64,000 nucleotides of DNA from Bradyrhizobium sp. CB2312 (GTDB lineage Bacteria; Pseudomonadota; Alphaproteobacteria; Rhizobiales; Xanthobacteraceae). The position numbers and the translations under genes were made by a program. A model generated the notes under the pieces. That model was given only the letters and a program-made list of their open reading frames with translations, did not search any database and was not told where the DNA came from. This document shows positions 25,028 through 33,657 of the stretch, in pieces. The stretch's first letter is position 1; every line of letters starts with the position of its first letter. The stretch is from assembly GCF_029714425.1 (NCBI RefSeq), contig NZ_CP121668.1, positions 2,997,501 to 3,061,500 on the forward strand, given 5' to 3'.

Positions 25028-25735
25028 CTACTCGAACACGGCGTCGAAAATCTCAACGTCCATCAGCACGGGCTTCGCGACCACTGATCCATCAGGCCGC
25101 CGCGTCTGTGCGCGGCGAAGCGTCGGCACGACGATGCCGCCAAAACTGTCATGTGCCCAGGAGTAATGCGCGACCTTCGTTCCGAAGAGGTCGTGATCGG
25201 TCCGCCGCTGCAGCGCGTTCTCGTCGAAATAGAAGATCTGCTCGGGCGCGAGCGTGATCAGGTGCGGGGGGAATTGCGCCCGCAGACGCCGCCACGTCTC
25301 GGTGTTCTCGCGCCATGGCGCCAGCTCTTCGGTGACGACATCGGGATGGGCGAGCAGGAACGGATTGGTCAGATAGTTCCAGATCGCGACGCCGCAGAAG
25401 AAGACGAGGTGCAACTCGTCGGCCAGCGTAGGGGACCCGACCTCGGGAAACGCAAGGCTCGGATTGCGCCAGGTCCGCAACACGTCGCCATCCAGGCTTT
25501 CGATCGTGATCGCATCGGGCTGAAAGGTGCCGGAATGTTCACCCCCGGTGATGCCGGTGAAGCGGACCGATTGTGTGCGGGTCGAGCCCTCCGCGGTCAC
25601 GTCCTTGAATTCCCTGGCATGCCCGGCGCTGGCGAACAGCGTTCCGCCGACGGAAAGGTGGAGCGTGAACCGGTCCAGGCTGTTCCAGTGGGCCATGCCG
25701 CCGCAGGCATCGATTGCATCGTCAAGAAGCGCCAT
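25028..25735 (-). CDS. Hypothetical protein
   Basis: A 235-residue soluble protein without signal peptide or membrane spans. It begins MALLDDAIDACGGMAHW and looks beta-rich, with alternating strands such as FTLHLSVGGTLFA and DAITIESLDGDVLRTW, and ends GSVVAKPVLMDVEIFDAVFE. This pattern, a quinoprotein- or lipoprotein-carrier-like beta sheet with an EQIFYFDENALQRRTDHDLFG strand, suggests an antiparallel ligand-binding sheet. I do not recognise the family. It is a single gene on the minus strand, upstream of nothing obviously related. Confidence 0.6.
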   Translation of the reverse strand: MALLDDAIDACGGMAHWNSLDRFTLHLSVGGTLFASAGHAREFKDVTAEGSTRTQSVRFTGITGGEHSGTFQPDAITIESLDGDVLRTWRNPSLAFPEVGSPTLADELHLVFFCGVAIWNYLTNPFLLAHPDVVTEELAPWRENTETWRRLRAQFPPHLITLAPEQIFYFDENALQRRTDHDLFGTKVAHYSWAHDSFGGIVVPTLRRAQTRRPDGSVVAKPVLMDVEIFDAVFE

Positions 25736-25853
25736 ATCCCGTCATATCCGCCGTGAAGCGCCACCACCATGGCGGGGCGCATGCGGCTTGGCATGTTAGA
25801 AGTTGTTAGGAGTTGCGAGCGCGCGGGACGGCGGTATCTCGTTGAAGACGCTC

Positions 25854-28688
25854 TCAATTCAGGGTGTTCAGCAACCCCCTTGCGGCGGCCAGATCGCGGC
25901 TATGAAGGCCCTCTTGATATTGCGCGACGAGCGGGGCGAGCAGCGTGCGTGCTTCGCCTGCTTTTCCGGCCCGCTGCCAGATGCGGCCGAGGCTGATCGC
26001 GCCGCGCAGCTCCCAGCCGAGCGCGCATTGCCGCCGCGCCAAATCGAGCGATCTGCGCAGATAGGTCTCGGCCTCTGCCGCATTGCCCGATCGCGCCAGG
26101 ATCTCGCCCTTGACCCTGAGCATCTCCGGCATGTCGAAGGATTCGCCGTGATCGGGGATCTGACCGATGGCCTCATTGATGGTCTGCAAGGCGAGATCAG
26201 GCTGGTCTTGCGCGGCGAGACCCTCGGCGAGCGCGGTCGCGAACACCGTCGTCATGATCCGGTGCCGTGTCGCGTACAGCGTCGCCTGGCTGCGGCGGAG
26301 GTGCTCGATTCCCGCAGCGACGTCGCCGCGGCGCAGCAGCAGCTCGCCCTTCTGGCCGATGCCGACCGCGTGATAGGGACCGAGGAAGTGCCGTGCCGAA
26401 TGGTCGATCAGCCGCTCGATCAGGATCTCGGCATTGGCGAAGTCGCCAACCCAGAGAAACACGTAGATCGTCCAGATCAGGGAGATGCCGAGCGTCAGCG
26501 GCTGTTCGAGCAGCTCGGCCTCGCGCACCGTGTATCCGGCCGCCTCGATCGCGCGATCGGGCCGGCCGGTGAGCCACAGCCCGCGCGCCAGCGCCACCAG
26601 CGCGACGATGCGATCGTCATAACCGAGATGGCCGATGTTCAGCCGCTGCGAGCCGGGATTGTGCAGCATCGCGCTTTGGCAGAACTGTACGGCCTTGTCC
26701 TGGTTGCCAATCAGATGATGCGCGACGCCCAGCATCCATTCGACGTTCAGCGTCGCGGCGGGATCGTTCAGCTTGCGCGCGACGCTCTCGCTCTGTTCGC
26801 CGGTCCCGAGCGCGCCGTGAAAATCTCCGAGCCTGGTGAGATAAATGTGCAGGCCGCGCAGCAGCCAGAGCTGCCAGTGCAGATCCTCGAGTTCCCGCGC
26901 CAGTTCGAGACTGCGCGTGAACGCGGCCCGGACCGCGTCGGTATTGCCCTGCGTGAACATCACGGAGACGCCCAGCGCGGCCTGCAGCGTCATCTCCTGG
27001 CGGCTGTCCGCCGGAGCCGCGTCGAGCGCCCGCCGGGTCCAGCGATAGCACTCCGTCAGCAATGTCAGCTCGAGGAAGAACTGGGCTGCGGAGGCCGCCA
27101 GGCCCACGCTGATCGTCCGGTCGCCGGCATCCGAAAAGCTCCAGATCAGCGCCGCCCGGACATTGGGCAAATGGTCGGCATAGGGAAGGAAGCCGCCAGC
27201 GCTCTGCATGCCCGTGGATTTGAGCGCGATGTCGCGCAGGAAGTCGCGGAAATATTCGGCGTGGGCGCGCGCGACTTGGCTCGCTTCGCCGTTCTCGACG
27301 AGCTTGTCGCCGACGAAGGTGCGGGTGGTGTCGAGCAGGCGATAGCGCAGCCGCCGCTCCGCGGGCGAGGTCGCGATCAGGGATTTGGAGAGCAGGTTCG
27401 AGATCGCCTCTGCGGCTTCAGACTCGCTGATGCCCTGGCTGCACGCCACGGCTAGCGCGGCCTCCAGCGTGAAGGGGCCGACGAACACCGACAATCCACG
27501 CAACGCCGCGCTTTCGGTCGCGGGCAGCAGATCGTAGCTCCACGCCAGCGCAGCGCTCAAGGTCTGGTGCCGCGGAATCGCGGTGCGGCGTCCGCGCCAC
27601 AAGAGCGAGAAGCGGTTGTCGAGCAGTGAGGCGGTTCCGGCGATGCCGTAGGCGTTGACTCGTCCGGCCGCGAGCTCGATCGCGAGCGCAATGCCGTCCA
27701 GCCGCCGGCAGATATCGGCGACGAGCGGGGCGTCCTCCTCGCTGAGCTCGAAGTCGCCCAGGCTCTCGGCGATGCGTTCCACGAAGAGCTGGCTTGCGGG
27801 ATAGGCGAGGATGTCGGCGATGCCGAGCCCGGCACGCTCCGGCGGGCAATCCAGCGGAAACAGCCGGTGGACGCGTTCGCCTTCGGCGCGAAACGACTCG
27901 CGGCTGGTGGCAAGAACATGCAGCTCGTCCGCCTCGCGGACCATACGCTCGGCCAGGGGAGCGAGTTCATCGATGATGTGCTCGCAGCTGTCGAACACCA
28001 GCAGCATGCGCCGGCTGCGCAGGAACGTCAGCAGGCCCGGCATCGGGTCGTCGGAGTTGACGGTCAGGCCCAGGGTCGCCGCGATCGTCCCGGGAATGAG
28101 CCGGGCATCGGTCAGCGCGCCGAAATCGACGAAGCTCACCTGGCCGTCGAAGGCCGCAAGCTCGCCGTGGGCGACGGCGAGCGCGACCGAGGTCTTGCCG
28201 ATGCCGCCGGGGCCGACGATGGTGACGAAGCGATGCTGGGCCAGCTCGGCGGAAATCCGCTCGACCGCATCGTCCCGCCCGATCATCTTCGCAAGCGGCG
28301 CAGGAAGCGCATGAGGGGCCGAGACAGCCGGGCTCGCTCGCCGCTCCGCAGGTTCGGCCCGCAGCAGCGGAGCCGCGAAGCAATAGCCGCGTCCGGGGAC
28401 GTTGACGACGTAACGCGAGCCTTCGCCCGCATCGCCCAAGGCCTTGCGCAGCGTCGTGATGTGAAAGCGCAGACTGCCTTCGTCGACATTCACGTCGGCC
28501 CAGACGCGCCTGATCAACTCCCGCTTGTCCACAACCTCGCCGGCGCGCTGGGCGAGAAAAATCAGGATGTCGAGCGCACGGCCGCCGAGGTGAAGCGGGG
28601 CGCCGTCCTTCTCCAGCAGGCGCGACTTGGCGAACAGGCGGAACGGCCCGAAGGCAATAGCCGAATCCTGGTCGCTAATGTTCGGCAC
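25854..28688 (-). CDS. Winged-helix / STAND ATPase / TPR transcriptional regulator (paralogue A)
   Basis: A 944-residue cytoplasmic regulator. Residues about 10-105 are an OmpR/PhoB-type winged helix (FGPFRLFAKSRLLEKDG, LGGRALDILIFLAQRAGEVV, VWADVNVDEGSLRFHI, NVPGRGYCFAAP). A STAND/NB-ARC-like ATPase follows, with P-loop VGPGGIGKTSVA near 158-169 and a Walker-B-like MLLVFDSCEHI. From about 500 to the end are TPR-like helical repeats. There is no receiver or membrane sensor, so it would sense an intracellular signal and oligomerise with ATP. The start is GTG (GTG-CCG), matching its paralogue at 33658-36495. Confidence 0.88.
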   Translation of the reverse strand: MPNISDQDSAIAFGPFRLFAKSRLLEKDGAPLHLGGRALDILIFLAQRAGEVVDKRELIRRVWADVNVDEGSLRFHITTLRKALGDAGEGSRYVVNVPGRGYCFAAPLLRAEPAERRASPAVSAPHALPAPLAKMIGRDDAVERISAELAQHRFVTIVGPGGIGKTSVALAVAHGELAAFDGQVSFVDFGALTDARLIPGTIAATLGLTVNSDDPMPGLLTFLRSRRMLLVFDSCEHIIDELAPLAERMVREADELHVLATSRESFRAEGERVHRLFPLDCPPERAGLGIADILAYPASQLFVERIAESLGDFELSEEDAPLVADICRRLDGIALAIELAAGRVNAYGIAGTASLLDNRFSLLWRGRRTAIPRHQTLSAALAWSYDLLPATESAALRGLSVFVGPFTLEAALAVACSQGISESEAAEAISNLLSKSLIATSPAERRLRYRLLDTTRTFVGDKLVENGEASQVARAHAEYFRDFLRDIALKSTGMQSAGGFLPYADHLPNVRAALIWSFSDAGDRTISVGLAASAAQFFLELTLLTECYRWTRRALDAAPADSRQEMTLQAALGVSVMFTQGNTDAVRAAFTRSLELARELEDLHWQLWLLRGLHIYLTRLGDFHGALGTGEQSESVARKLNDPAATLNVEWMLGVAHHLIGNQDKAVQFCQSAMLHNPGSQRLNIGHLGYDDRIVALVALARGLWLTGRPDRAIEAAGYTVREAELLEQPLTLGISLIWTIYVFLWVGDFANAEILIERLIDHSARHFLGPYHAVGIGQKGELLLRRGDVAAGIEHLRRSQATLYATRHRIMTTVFATALAEGLAAQDQPDLALQTINEAIGQIPDHGESFDMPEMLRVKGEILARSGNAAEAETYLRRSLDLARRQCALGWELRGAISLGRIWQRAGKAGEARTLLAPLVAQYQEGLHSRDLAAARGLLNTLN

Positions 28689-29005
28689 GGGCCAATGATT
28701 CCAGTGAGAGGGAGCGTTGTCCGCACTTTGGTCTAGCAGAACGAGATCGTCAGTAAACTAACCGAAAGTGGCGAAATCGCGCGGCAATCTGTCTGCCGAT
28801 CTGTGACAAATTTTGCTTAAACGCGAGCAGCTTACCACGCGACCGGGGCAATTCGTCAGCGTGCTTGGCCGTGCAGAGGACAGCTTCGCTGCCACACTCT
28901 GTTTGCCGCCGATCATAACAGAATCTTGCAACGTCTAACGAGCAATGCGCGCAAAGTGCATCCAGTATAGCGTTCGAGTTCAGCACTACGTCAAACGGGG
29001 AGGCT
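28689..29005. promoter_or_regulatory. Divergent region between STAND regulator A and HWE kinase
   Basis: These 317 bases carry the conserved upstream element at 28732-28768. The kinase side is AT-richer (GTGACAAATTTTGCTTAAAC near 28802). No gene is seen. Confidence 0.5.
28732..28768 (-). promoter_or_regulatory. Conserved 37-bp element upstream of STAND regulator A
   Basis: On the plus strand it reads TCTA-g-CAGAACGAGA, four variable bases, CAGTAAACT, two variable bases, CCGAAAG. It agrees at 30 of 37 positions, without gaps, with 36541-36577. Its near edge is 43 bases upstream of the GTG start, against 45 in the paralogue. It is probably a shared promoter or operator. Confidence 0.75.
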
Positions 29006-29008
29006 ATG

Positions 29009-29674
29009 ATGTCCGGTATTGGCGCTCGGCCGAACGAGCACGTCGTTCGATCTGAATTTGTGGCCAGTCCCGACGATCCGTCGCGTGATTGGGAACTCGT
29101 GCTGCGAGAATCCCACCATCGGATGAAGAACACGCTGACTCTGCTGGGTGCGTCAGTCCGCCGCGATTTCACGCGGGCGGGACCGAAAGACGTCTCGGTT
29201 GCGGTCGACCGGTTCGAGCGGCGCATCGTCGCCTTCGGCAGGCTCTACCAGCTCTTGTCCGACAATGATGATCCCTTGCCGGTCTCGATCGAAGGCTTCT
29301 TCGAGAATTTGTGCGGAGCGCTCTCCGAGGCGGTGCTGGCGCCGGCGGGCATCCGCTGCGAGGCTGCGATCGCGAGCGGCACGCTGCCGGCCTCGCAATG
29401 TCATCGGCTCGCGCTGATGCTGACCGAGCTGGTGACGAATGCGGCAAAGCACGCCTTCCCGAACAAGAAGGGAGCACTGATCCGCATCGACATGGCAAGG
29501 CGCGACGGCGCCTGGTTCTGCACCGTCGCTGACAACGGCATCGGGGCGACCGGCCCGCTTCAGGGTACGGGCAGCCGCATCCTCGAAGGGCTCGCACGCA
29601 GCATCCAGGCGCGGCTGCACGGCGAGGCCGGGCAGGGCGGCACGCGGGTGACCATCGTGATGCCCGCGGCCTGA
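29009..29674 (+). CDS. HWE/HisKA_2-type sensor histidine kinase, minimal form
   Basis: A 221-residue kinase consisting of little more than the catalytic core. The phospho-acceptor box is ESHHRMKNTLTLLGASVRR near residue 35, the N-box is MLTELVTNAAKHAFPNKKG near 140, and the G1-type box is CTVADNGIG. There is no sensor or membrane region. The ATG at 29009 lies 5 bases after GGAGG; the ATG at 29006 is too close to it. Kinases of this family act in alphaproteobacterial general stress signalling (PhyR-EcfG), which would fit the OsmC and MsrA genes downstream. No response regulator is adjacent. Confidence 0.88.
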   Translation: MSGIGARPNEHVVRSEFVASPDDPSRDWELVLRESHHRMKNTLTLLGASVRRDFTRAGPKDVSVAVDRFERRIVAFGRLYQLLSDNDDPLPVSIEGFFENLCGALSEAVLAPAGIRCEAAIASGTLPASQCHRLALMLTELVTNAAKHAFPNKKGALIRIDMARRDGAWFCTVADNGIGATGPLQGTGSRILEGLARSIQARLHGEAGQGGTRVTIVMPAA

Positions 29675-29721
29675 AACCGTCTCTGCTCGCAGTCGCTCCA
29701 CCTCACATCCGGGAGTTCAAC

Positions 29722-30411
29722 ATGGCTACAGTCGAAATCAACCGCGACGCCGCGGCGAAGCCCTCGGCATCGCGCGGCCTCGATCTGAAGCTCGAGGTCG
29801 TCGTCATCCCCGTGTCCGATGTCGACCGCGCCAAGGCGTTCTATACGCGCCTCGGCTGGCGATTGGACGCGGACTTTACATCGGGCAACGAGTGGCGGGT
29901 GATCCAGTTCACGCCGCCAGGTTCGGCCTGTTCGGTGATCTTCGGCCGGAACGTCACGCCAGCGGCGCCCGGTTCAGTGCGCGGCCTGTACCTGATCGTC
30001 TCCGATCTGGAGGCGGCCCGACAGGATCTGCTCGACCGCGGCATCGCGGTCAGCGCGCCATTCCACGGCGGGGGCGACGTTCATGCCGGGCCGGACGAGC
30101 CGTATCTGTTCGGCAGCGTTCGGGTCAGTGGCGCTGACCCGAAGCATGGCAGCTACAGCTCGTTCGCGTCATTCAGCGATCCCGACGGCAATGGCTGGTT
30201 GTTCCAGGAAGTCACGACGCGGCTGCCTGGACGCATCGAAGGAGGCAGTACGACATTCGCCTCGACGGCCGAACTCGCCGCGACCTTGCGCCGTGCCGCG
30301 ACGGCGCATGGTGAGCACGAGAAGCGGACCGGCGGGCATGACGAGAACTGGGCGGATTGGTACGCCGACTACATCGTCCGCGAGCAGGCCGGCCAGCCGC
30401 TGCCGTCCTAA
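29722..30411 (+). CDS. VOC (glyoxalase/dioxygenase-fold) family protein
   Basis: A 229-residue protein with a VOC domain at about residues 22-165: LEVVVIPVSDVDRAKAFYTRLGWRLDADF, GLYLIVSDLEAARQDLLDRG, and FSDPDGNGWLFQEVTTRLPGR. The C-terminal 60 residues are helical (STAELAATLRRAATAHGEHEK) and end ADWYADYIVREQAGQPLP. GGGAG precedes the ATG by 6 bases. The fold supports glyoxalase, dioxygenase or resistance functions, so the activity is undetermined. It lies in a plus-strand run with the kinase, OsmC and MsrA. Confidence 0.88.
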   Translation: MATVEINRDAAAKPSASRGLDLKLEVVVIPVSDVDRAKAFYTRLGWRLDADFTSGNEWRVIQFTPPGSACSVIFGRNVTPAAPGSVRGLYLIVSDLEAARQDLLDRGIAVSAPFHGGGDVHAGPDEPYLFGSVRVSGADPKHGSYSSFASFSDPDGNGWLFQEVTTRLPGRIEGGSTTFASTAELAATLRRAATAHGEHEKRTGGHDENWADWYADYIVREQAGQPLPS

Positions 30412-30581
30412 CGAGAACGCAGTTCGTCGCGCGTCGCTTTGCATTCGCGCCCCTGCTCGCGCCGTTCTGCATCGGAACCGTGGCGGCGCTCGACCGGTTG
30501 GAACGGCCGCAGGCGGTCACGCCGATGTCGCCTTCCACCGGTACGGAGCGCCGGTGCTTGAAACAAACAAGGAGAACCGAG

Positions 30582-31004
30582 ATGATCCGCAAGGCAAAAG
30601 CAGTTTGGAAGGGCACCGGTCGCGACGGTACCGGCCATCTCTCGAGCGAATCCGGCGTGCTCACCGATACGCCCTATTCGTTCAAGACCCGCTTCGAGAA
30701 CGAGAAGGGCACCAATCCCGAGGAATTGATCGCGGCGGCCCATGCCGGCTGCTTCACCATGGCGCTGGCCTTCGGCCTCCAGATGGCCGGCTTCACGCCG
30801 GACGAGCTCTCGACGGAAGCCGCCGTCACGCTCGAGCCGGAAGGCAAGGGTTTCAAGATCAGCAAATCTGCGCTCACCTTGCGTGCCAAGGTGCCGAATC
30901 TGGATGAGGCGGGCTTTGCCAAGATCGCTGGCGAGGCCGAGAAGAACTGTCCGGTATCGAAAGTGCTCAACGCCGCCATCACGCTCGACGCCAAGCTCGG
31001 CTAG
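30582..31004 (+). CDS. OsmC family peroxiredoxin
   Basis: A 140-residue protein reducing organic hydroperoxides. The N-terminus KAKAVWKGTGRDGTGHLSSESG and the peroxidatic Cys in AAAHAGCFTMALAF (near residue 54) are typical. The resolving Cys lies in EKNCPVSKVLNA near 120. AAGGAGAACCGAG precedes the ATG at 30582. Together with MsrA downstream it suggests an oxidative-stress set. Confidence 0.93.
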   Translation: MIRKAKAVWKGTGRDGTGHLSSESGVLTDTPYSFKTRFENEKGTNPEELIAAAHAGCFTMALAFGLQMAGFTPDELSTEAAVTLEPEGKGFKISKSALTLRAKVPNLDEAGFAKIAGEAEKNCPVSKVLNAAITLDAKLG

Positions 31005-31130
31005 AGACGAGCTCAATGTCCATCCGGCTCTGAGGAACCGGGTGGACATAGGTGAAATGCCCGCCTTTCGGACGGGTAGCCGAATGCATATGATAACACG
31101 GACGCAGGGCGATCAATCGGGAGCGGACAG

Positions 31131-31646
31131 ATGACGACGGAGCGCGCAGTTTTGGCCGGGGGCTGTTTCTGGGGCATGCAGGATCTGATCCGCAAGCAGC
31201 CGGGCGTGATCTCGACCCGCGTTGGCTACACCGGTGGGCACGTCAGGAACGCCACCTATCGCAATCACGAAGGCCACGCCGAAGCGATCGAGATCATCTT
31301 CGATCCAGCCAAGACCAGCTTCCGGACCATGCTGGAGTTCTTCTTCCAGATCCACGATCCCACCACGCTCAACCGTCAGGGCAACGATCTCGGCACGAGC
31401 TACCGCTCGGCGATCTTCTACACCAGCGACGAGCAGAAGCGGGTCGCCGAAGACACCATCGCCGACGTCGAGGCGTCGGGCCTGTGGCCTGGCAAGGTGG
31501 TCACCGAGGTCGCGCCGGCGCGCGAGTTCTGGGAGGCCGAGCCGGAGCACCAGGATTATCTCGAACGTTATCCCGACGGCTACACCTGCCACTTCATCCG
31601 GCCCAACTGGAAGCTGCCGCGGCGCGCGGCTGCCGTGGGCGGCTAG
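31131..31646 (+). CDS. msrA: Peptide methionine sulfoxide reductase A
   Basis: A 171-residue enzyme reducing methionine-S-sulfoxide in proteins. The catalytic motif [10 protein letters not shown] is near residues 9-18, followed by [22 protein letters not shown] and [12 protein letters not shown]. No signal peptide is seen, so it is cytoplasmic. GGGAG lies upstream of the ATG. The molybdoenzyme at 19847 may also act on sulfoxides. Confidence 0.95.
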   Translation: MTTERAVLAGGCFWGMQDLIRKQPGVISTRVGYTGGHVRNATYRNHEGHAEAIEIIFDPAKTSFRTMLEFFFQIHDPTTLNRQGNDLGTSYRSAIFYTSDEQKRVAEDTIADVEASGLWPGKVVTEVAPAREFWEAEPEHQDYLERYPDGYTCHFIRPNWKLPRRAAAVGG

Positions 31647-31655
31647 ATCTAGAAC

Positions 31656-31700
31656 GCATGATCCGGAAAAGTGTGTAACGGTTTTCCGAAAAGATCATGC
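31656..31700. repeat. Palindromic intergenic repeat (GCATGATC-CGGAAAA family)
   Basis: The outer arms GCATGATC and GATCATGC enclose inner arms CGGAAAA and TTTTCCG. This is a widely dispersed intergenic palindrome in Bradyrhizobium and Nitrobacter-type genomes and helps identify the source organism. Confidence 0.85.
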
Positions 31701-31712
31701 GCAAATAAAGAG

Positions 31713-31755
31713 CTAAAGCGCGATGATGATGTATCCTGATCTCATCGCGCTTTAG
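31713..31755. terminator. 14-bp perfect hairpin between msrA and ATC-hydrolase genes
   Basis: The arms CTAAAGCGCGATGA and TCATCGCGCTTTAG pair perfectly around 15 bases. The right arm overlaps the stop codon of the convergent minus-strand gene, so the structure can terminate transcription from both sides. The sequence type also recurs in related genomes. Confidence 0.75.
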
Positions 31756-32438
31756 TCCGGCAGGCGCGAGAAGCGGAAATTGCAGTGGCTCGCGCCGCCG
31801 GCCAGGGTTTGCGTCCGTTCCAGGCGGATGCCTCGCGTGGCATAGGCATCGAAATCAAGCCCGCAAATGTTCGGCAGGATGTCCTTGTCGCCATGGCGAG
31901 CGGCAAATTTGCAGAAGCCGCAGGCCTTGTAGTTGATGCCGAACTCGAAGTCGTCACCCGGGCCCGGTTCGACGAAATCGTAGACGAAATCTTCCGGAAA
32001 CGCGTCCTGGTGGCTTGCGCTCGCGCTTCTTGCAGCCTGCTCGCGCAGCAAGGCCTGGTTCTCTGACGACATGAATTGGCGCCCCGAAGCGAGACGTTCC
32101 GCTTCAGGCACGGTGAGCAATTGCGCCTTGTAGGTTTCCCGCTCGATCTCGCCGATCACGGGCAGCGGCACGCCATGCCGCCGCAGCACCCGGCTGATCG
32201 CCATGAAACCCATGAGGCGCATGAAGAAGTCGCTCATGCGGCTCGTGGCGCCGCCGACATAGGGCATCTGGGTGAGCACGATCTCGAATTCGTTCATCAC
32301 CTCCTGCCTGATCGCGTGGATATCGGAGACATGCGCGCGTTCGCGCAGCATCGCTTCGGCAAGGTCGAGTCGATCGCGCATGGCGGCCTCCATGGCATCG
32401 CGATGCTGCGCGTAAAAGGGATGGATGGTCTCAGTCAT
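31752..32438 (-). CDS. L-2-amino-thiazoline-4-carboxylate hydrolase-like protein
   Basis: A 228-residue soluble protein resembling the ATC hydrolase family, whose founding member acts in D,L-2-amino-thiazoline-4-carboxylate conversion to cysteine. Supporting features are the long N-terminal helical region, the GINYKACGFCKFAARHGDKDILPNICGLD block with three Cys, and the C-terminal GGASHCNFRFSRLPD ending. The true substrate in this organism is unknown. It precedes a RidA-like gene in another minus-strand unit. Confidence 0.72.
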   Translation of the reverse strand: MTETIHPFYAQHRDAMEAAMRDRLDLAEAMLRERAHVSDIHAIRQEVMNEFEIVLTQMPYVGGATSRMSDFFMRLMGFMAISRVLRRHGVPLPVIGEIERETYKAQLLTVPEAERLASGRQFMSSENQALLREQAARSASASHQDAFPEDFVYDFVEPGPGDDFEFGINYKACGFCKFAARHGDKDILPNICGLDFDAYATRGIRLERTQTLAGGASHCNFRFSRLPD

Positions 32439-32485
32439 TGGACACCTGACAAAATTGGCTTATCGCAAAGGCGGCGAACCCGGTT

Positions 32486-32878
32486 TCATTCCGCCGCGAT
32501 CGCCTCGATCTCCAGCAGCCATTTGCTGTTGACGGTCTGGGCGACCATGACCGTCAGCGCGGGCTGATGGTCGCCGAGCATCGCGCGGCGAATGGTCCGG
32601 TTGCTCACGAGCTGAGCCCGGTCGGTCAGGAACGTGGTGACCTTGACCAGATGATCGACGCCAAGGCCGGCGGCGGCGAGCACCGCCTTGACATTGCGCC
32701 AGGCCTGCTCGCATTGCGCCTCGAACCCCTCAGGCACGGAGCCGTCGGGTCTCTCGGGCACCTGGCCGCTGATGAACAGCAGGCGGCGATGCTGCGTCAG
32801 TTCAAGTCCCATGCAGTAGCCGCCGGCGGGAGGATGGACCGTTGCGGGATTGTGGTTGACGATATGAGGTCGGGGCAT
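32486..32878 (-). CDS. RidA family protein
   Basis: A 130-residue YjgF/RidA-like protein: GLELTQHRRLLFISGQVPERPDGS, then LGVDHLVKVTTFLTD and a VMVAQTVNSKWLLEIEAIAAE ending. The Arg before the last strand of enamine-hydrolysing RidA proteins is not obvious here (the segment reads PALTVMVAQ), so deaminase activity is uncertain. The start at 32878 is MPRPHIVNHN; the frame remains open upstream but overlaps the divergent LysR gene. Confidence 0.82.
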   Translation of the reverse strand: MPRPHIVNHNPATVHPPAGGYCMGLELTQHRRLLFISGQVPERPDGSVPEGFEAQCEQAWRNVKAVLAAAGLGVDHLVKVTTFLTDRAQLVSNRTIRRAMLGDHQPALTVMVAQTVNSKWLLEIEAIAAE

Positions 32879-33007
32879 TGGGCTTCTCCAAATTGCGCCC
32901 CGACCGTATCCAGCGACATCGCCGCGGCGCAAAGCATCATTGCTGCGGCTGAGCGCAAGAAAATCTATTGCAAGACTGCGGCTCATCAGTGTCAAACTTG
33001 CTGTGCG

Positions 33008-33634
33008 ATGACCTACGCCCTTCCACCACTCAACGCGCTCCGCGCTTTCGAAGCCGCCGCGCGGCATCTCAGCTTCAAGCTGGCCGCCCATGAGCTGCAT
33101 GTGACGCCTGCCGCCGTGGGGCAGCAGGTGAAAGCGCTGGAGGCACGCCTCGGCGTGCAGCTGTTCGAGCGGCTGCACAAGCAGCTCATCCTCACCGCCG
33201 CAGGCCAGGCCTATCTGCCAGGGGTGTCCGAAGGCTTCCGCCACATCGCGGACGCAACCGCGCAATTGAAGCCGTCAGGTGCAGTGCTGCTGCAATTGGG
33301 CGTCCATGCCAGCTTCGACCTGCGCCGGCTCGATCTGGCGGCGTTCCGCAGCGGGCATGCCGACATCGGCCTGCGCGTGCTGCAGCCCGCCGGCCTGCAC
33401 GAGCTGGTTGAGGGCAAGGTCGACCTCTTGATCGCCCGCGGTGTCGGTCACCACCCGGGCTATCGCTGCGATCGCGTCAATGAGGGATCCGGGCCGGGTG
33501 ACTGGCTGATCGCGCCCGAAGGCACCGCGGATTGTCCTGAAATCGTCAGTTTTCGCGCGTGGCTGCGCGCTGCGATTGCGGAGAACCCGCACACGAACCG
33601 CCGTCCTCGACTGGTCGGCGGCGTCGGAAGTTGA
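33008..33634 (+). CDS. LysR-family regulator, GcvA-like, shortened effector domain
   Basis: A 208-residue protein against about 300 for the family. The DNA-binding domain is intact (PLNALRAFEAAARHLSFKLAA, HVTPAAVGQQVKALEARLGV, LFERLHKQLILTAAGQAYLP). The effector domain starts normally (LQLGVHASFDLRRLDLAAFR), but about 90 residues are missing before the usual end (APEGTADCPEIVSFRAWLRAA). The frame is open throughout, so this is an in-frame contraction rather than a frameshift. It is divergent from the RidA gene, the usual LysR arrangement, and may be a non-inducible variant or decaying. Confidence 0.78.
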   Translation: MTYALPPLNALRAFEAAARHLSFKLAAHELHVTPAAVGQQVKALEARLGVQLFERLHKQLILTAAGQAYLPGVSEGFRHIADATAQLKPSGAVLLQLGVHASFDLRRLDLAAFRSGHADIGLRVLQPAGLHELVEGKVDLLIARGVGHHPGYRCDRVNEGSGPGDWLIAPEGTADCPEIVSFRAWLRAAIAENPHTNRRPRLVGGVGS

Positions 33635-33657
33635 GGCGGCCGTCGCCTGAGGCGCCG

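Noticed and set aside
30474..30500. GGAAC followed 16 bases later by CGGTT, resembling an EcfG stress promoter upstream of OsmC
   Set aside because: The -10 part does not match the usual CGTT, and one such match is expected by chance; kept only as a hint.
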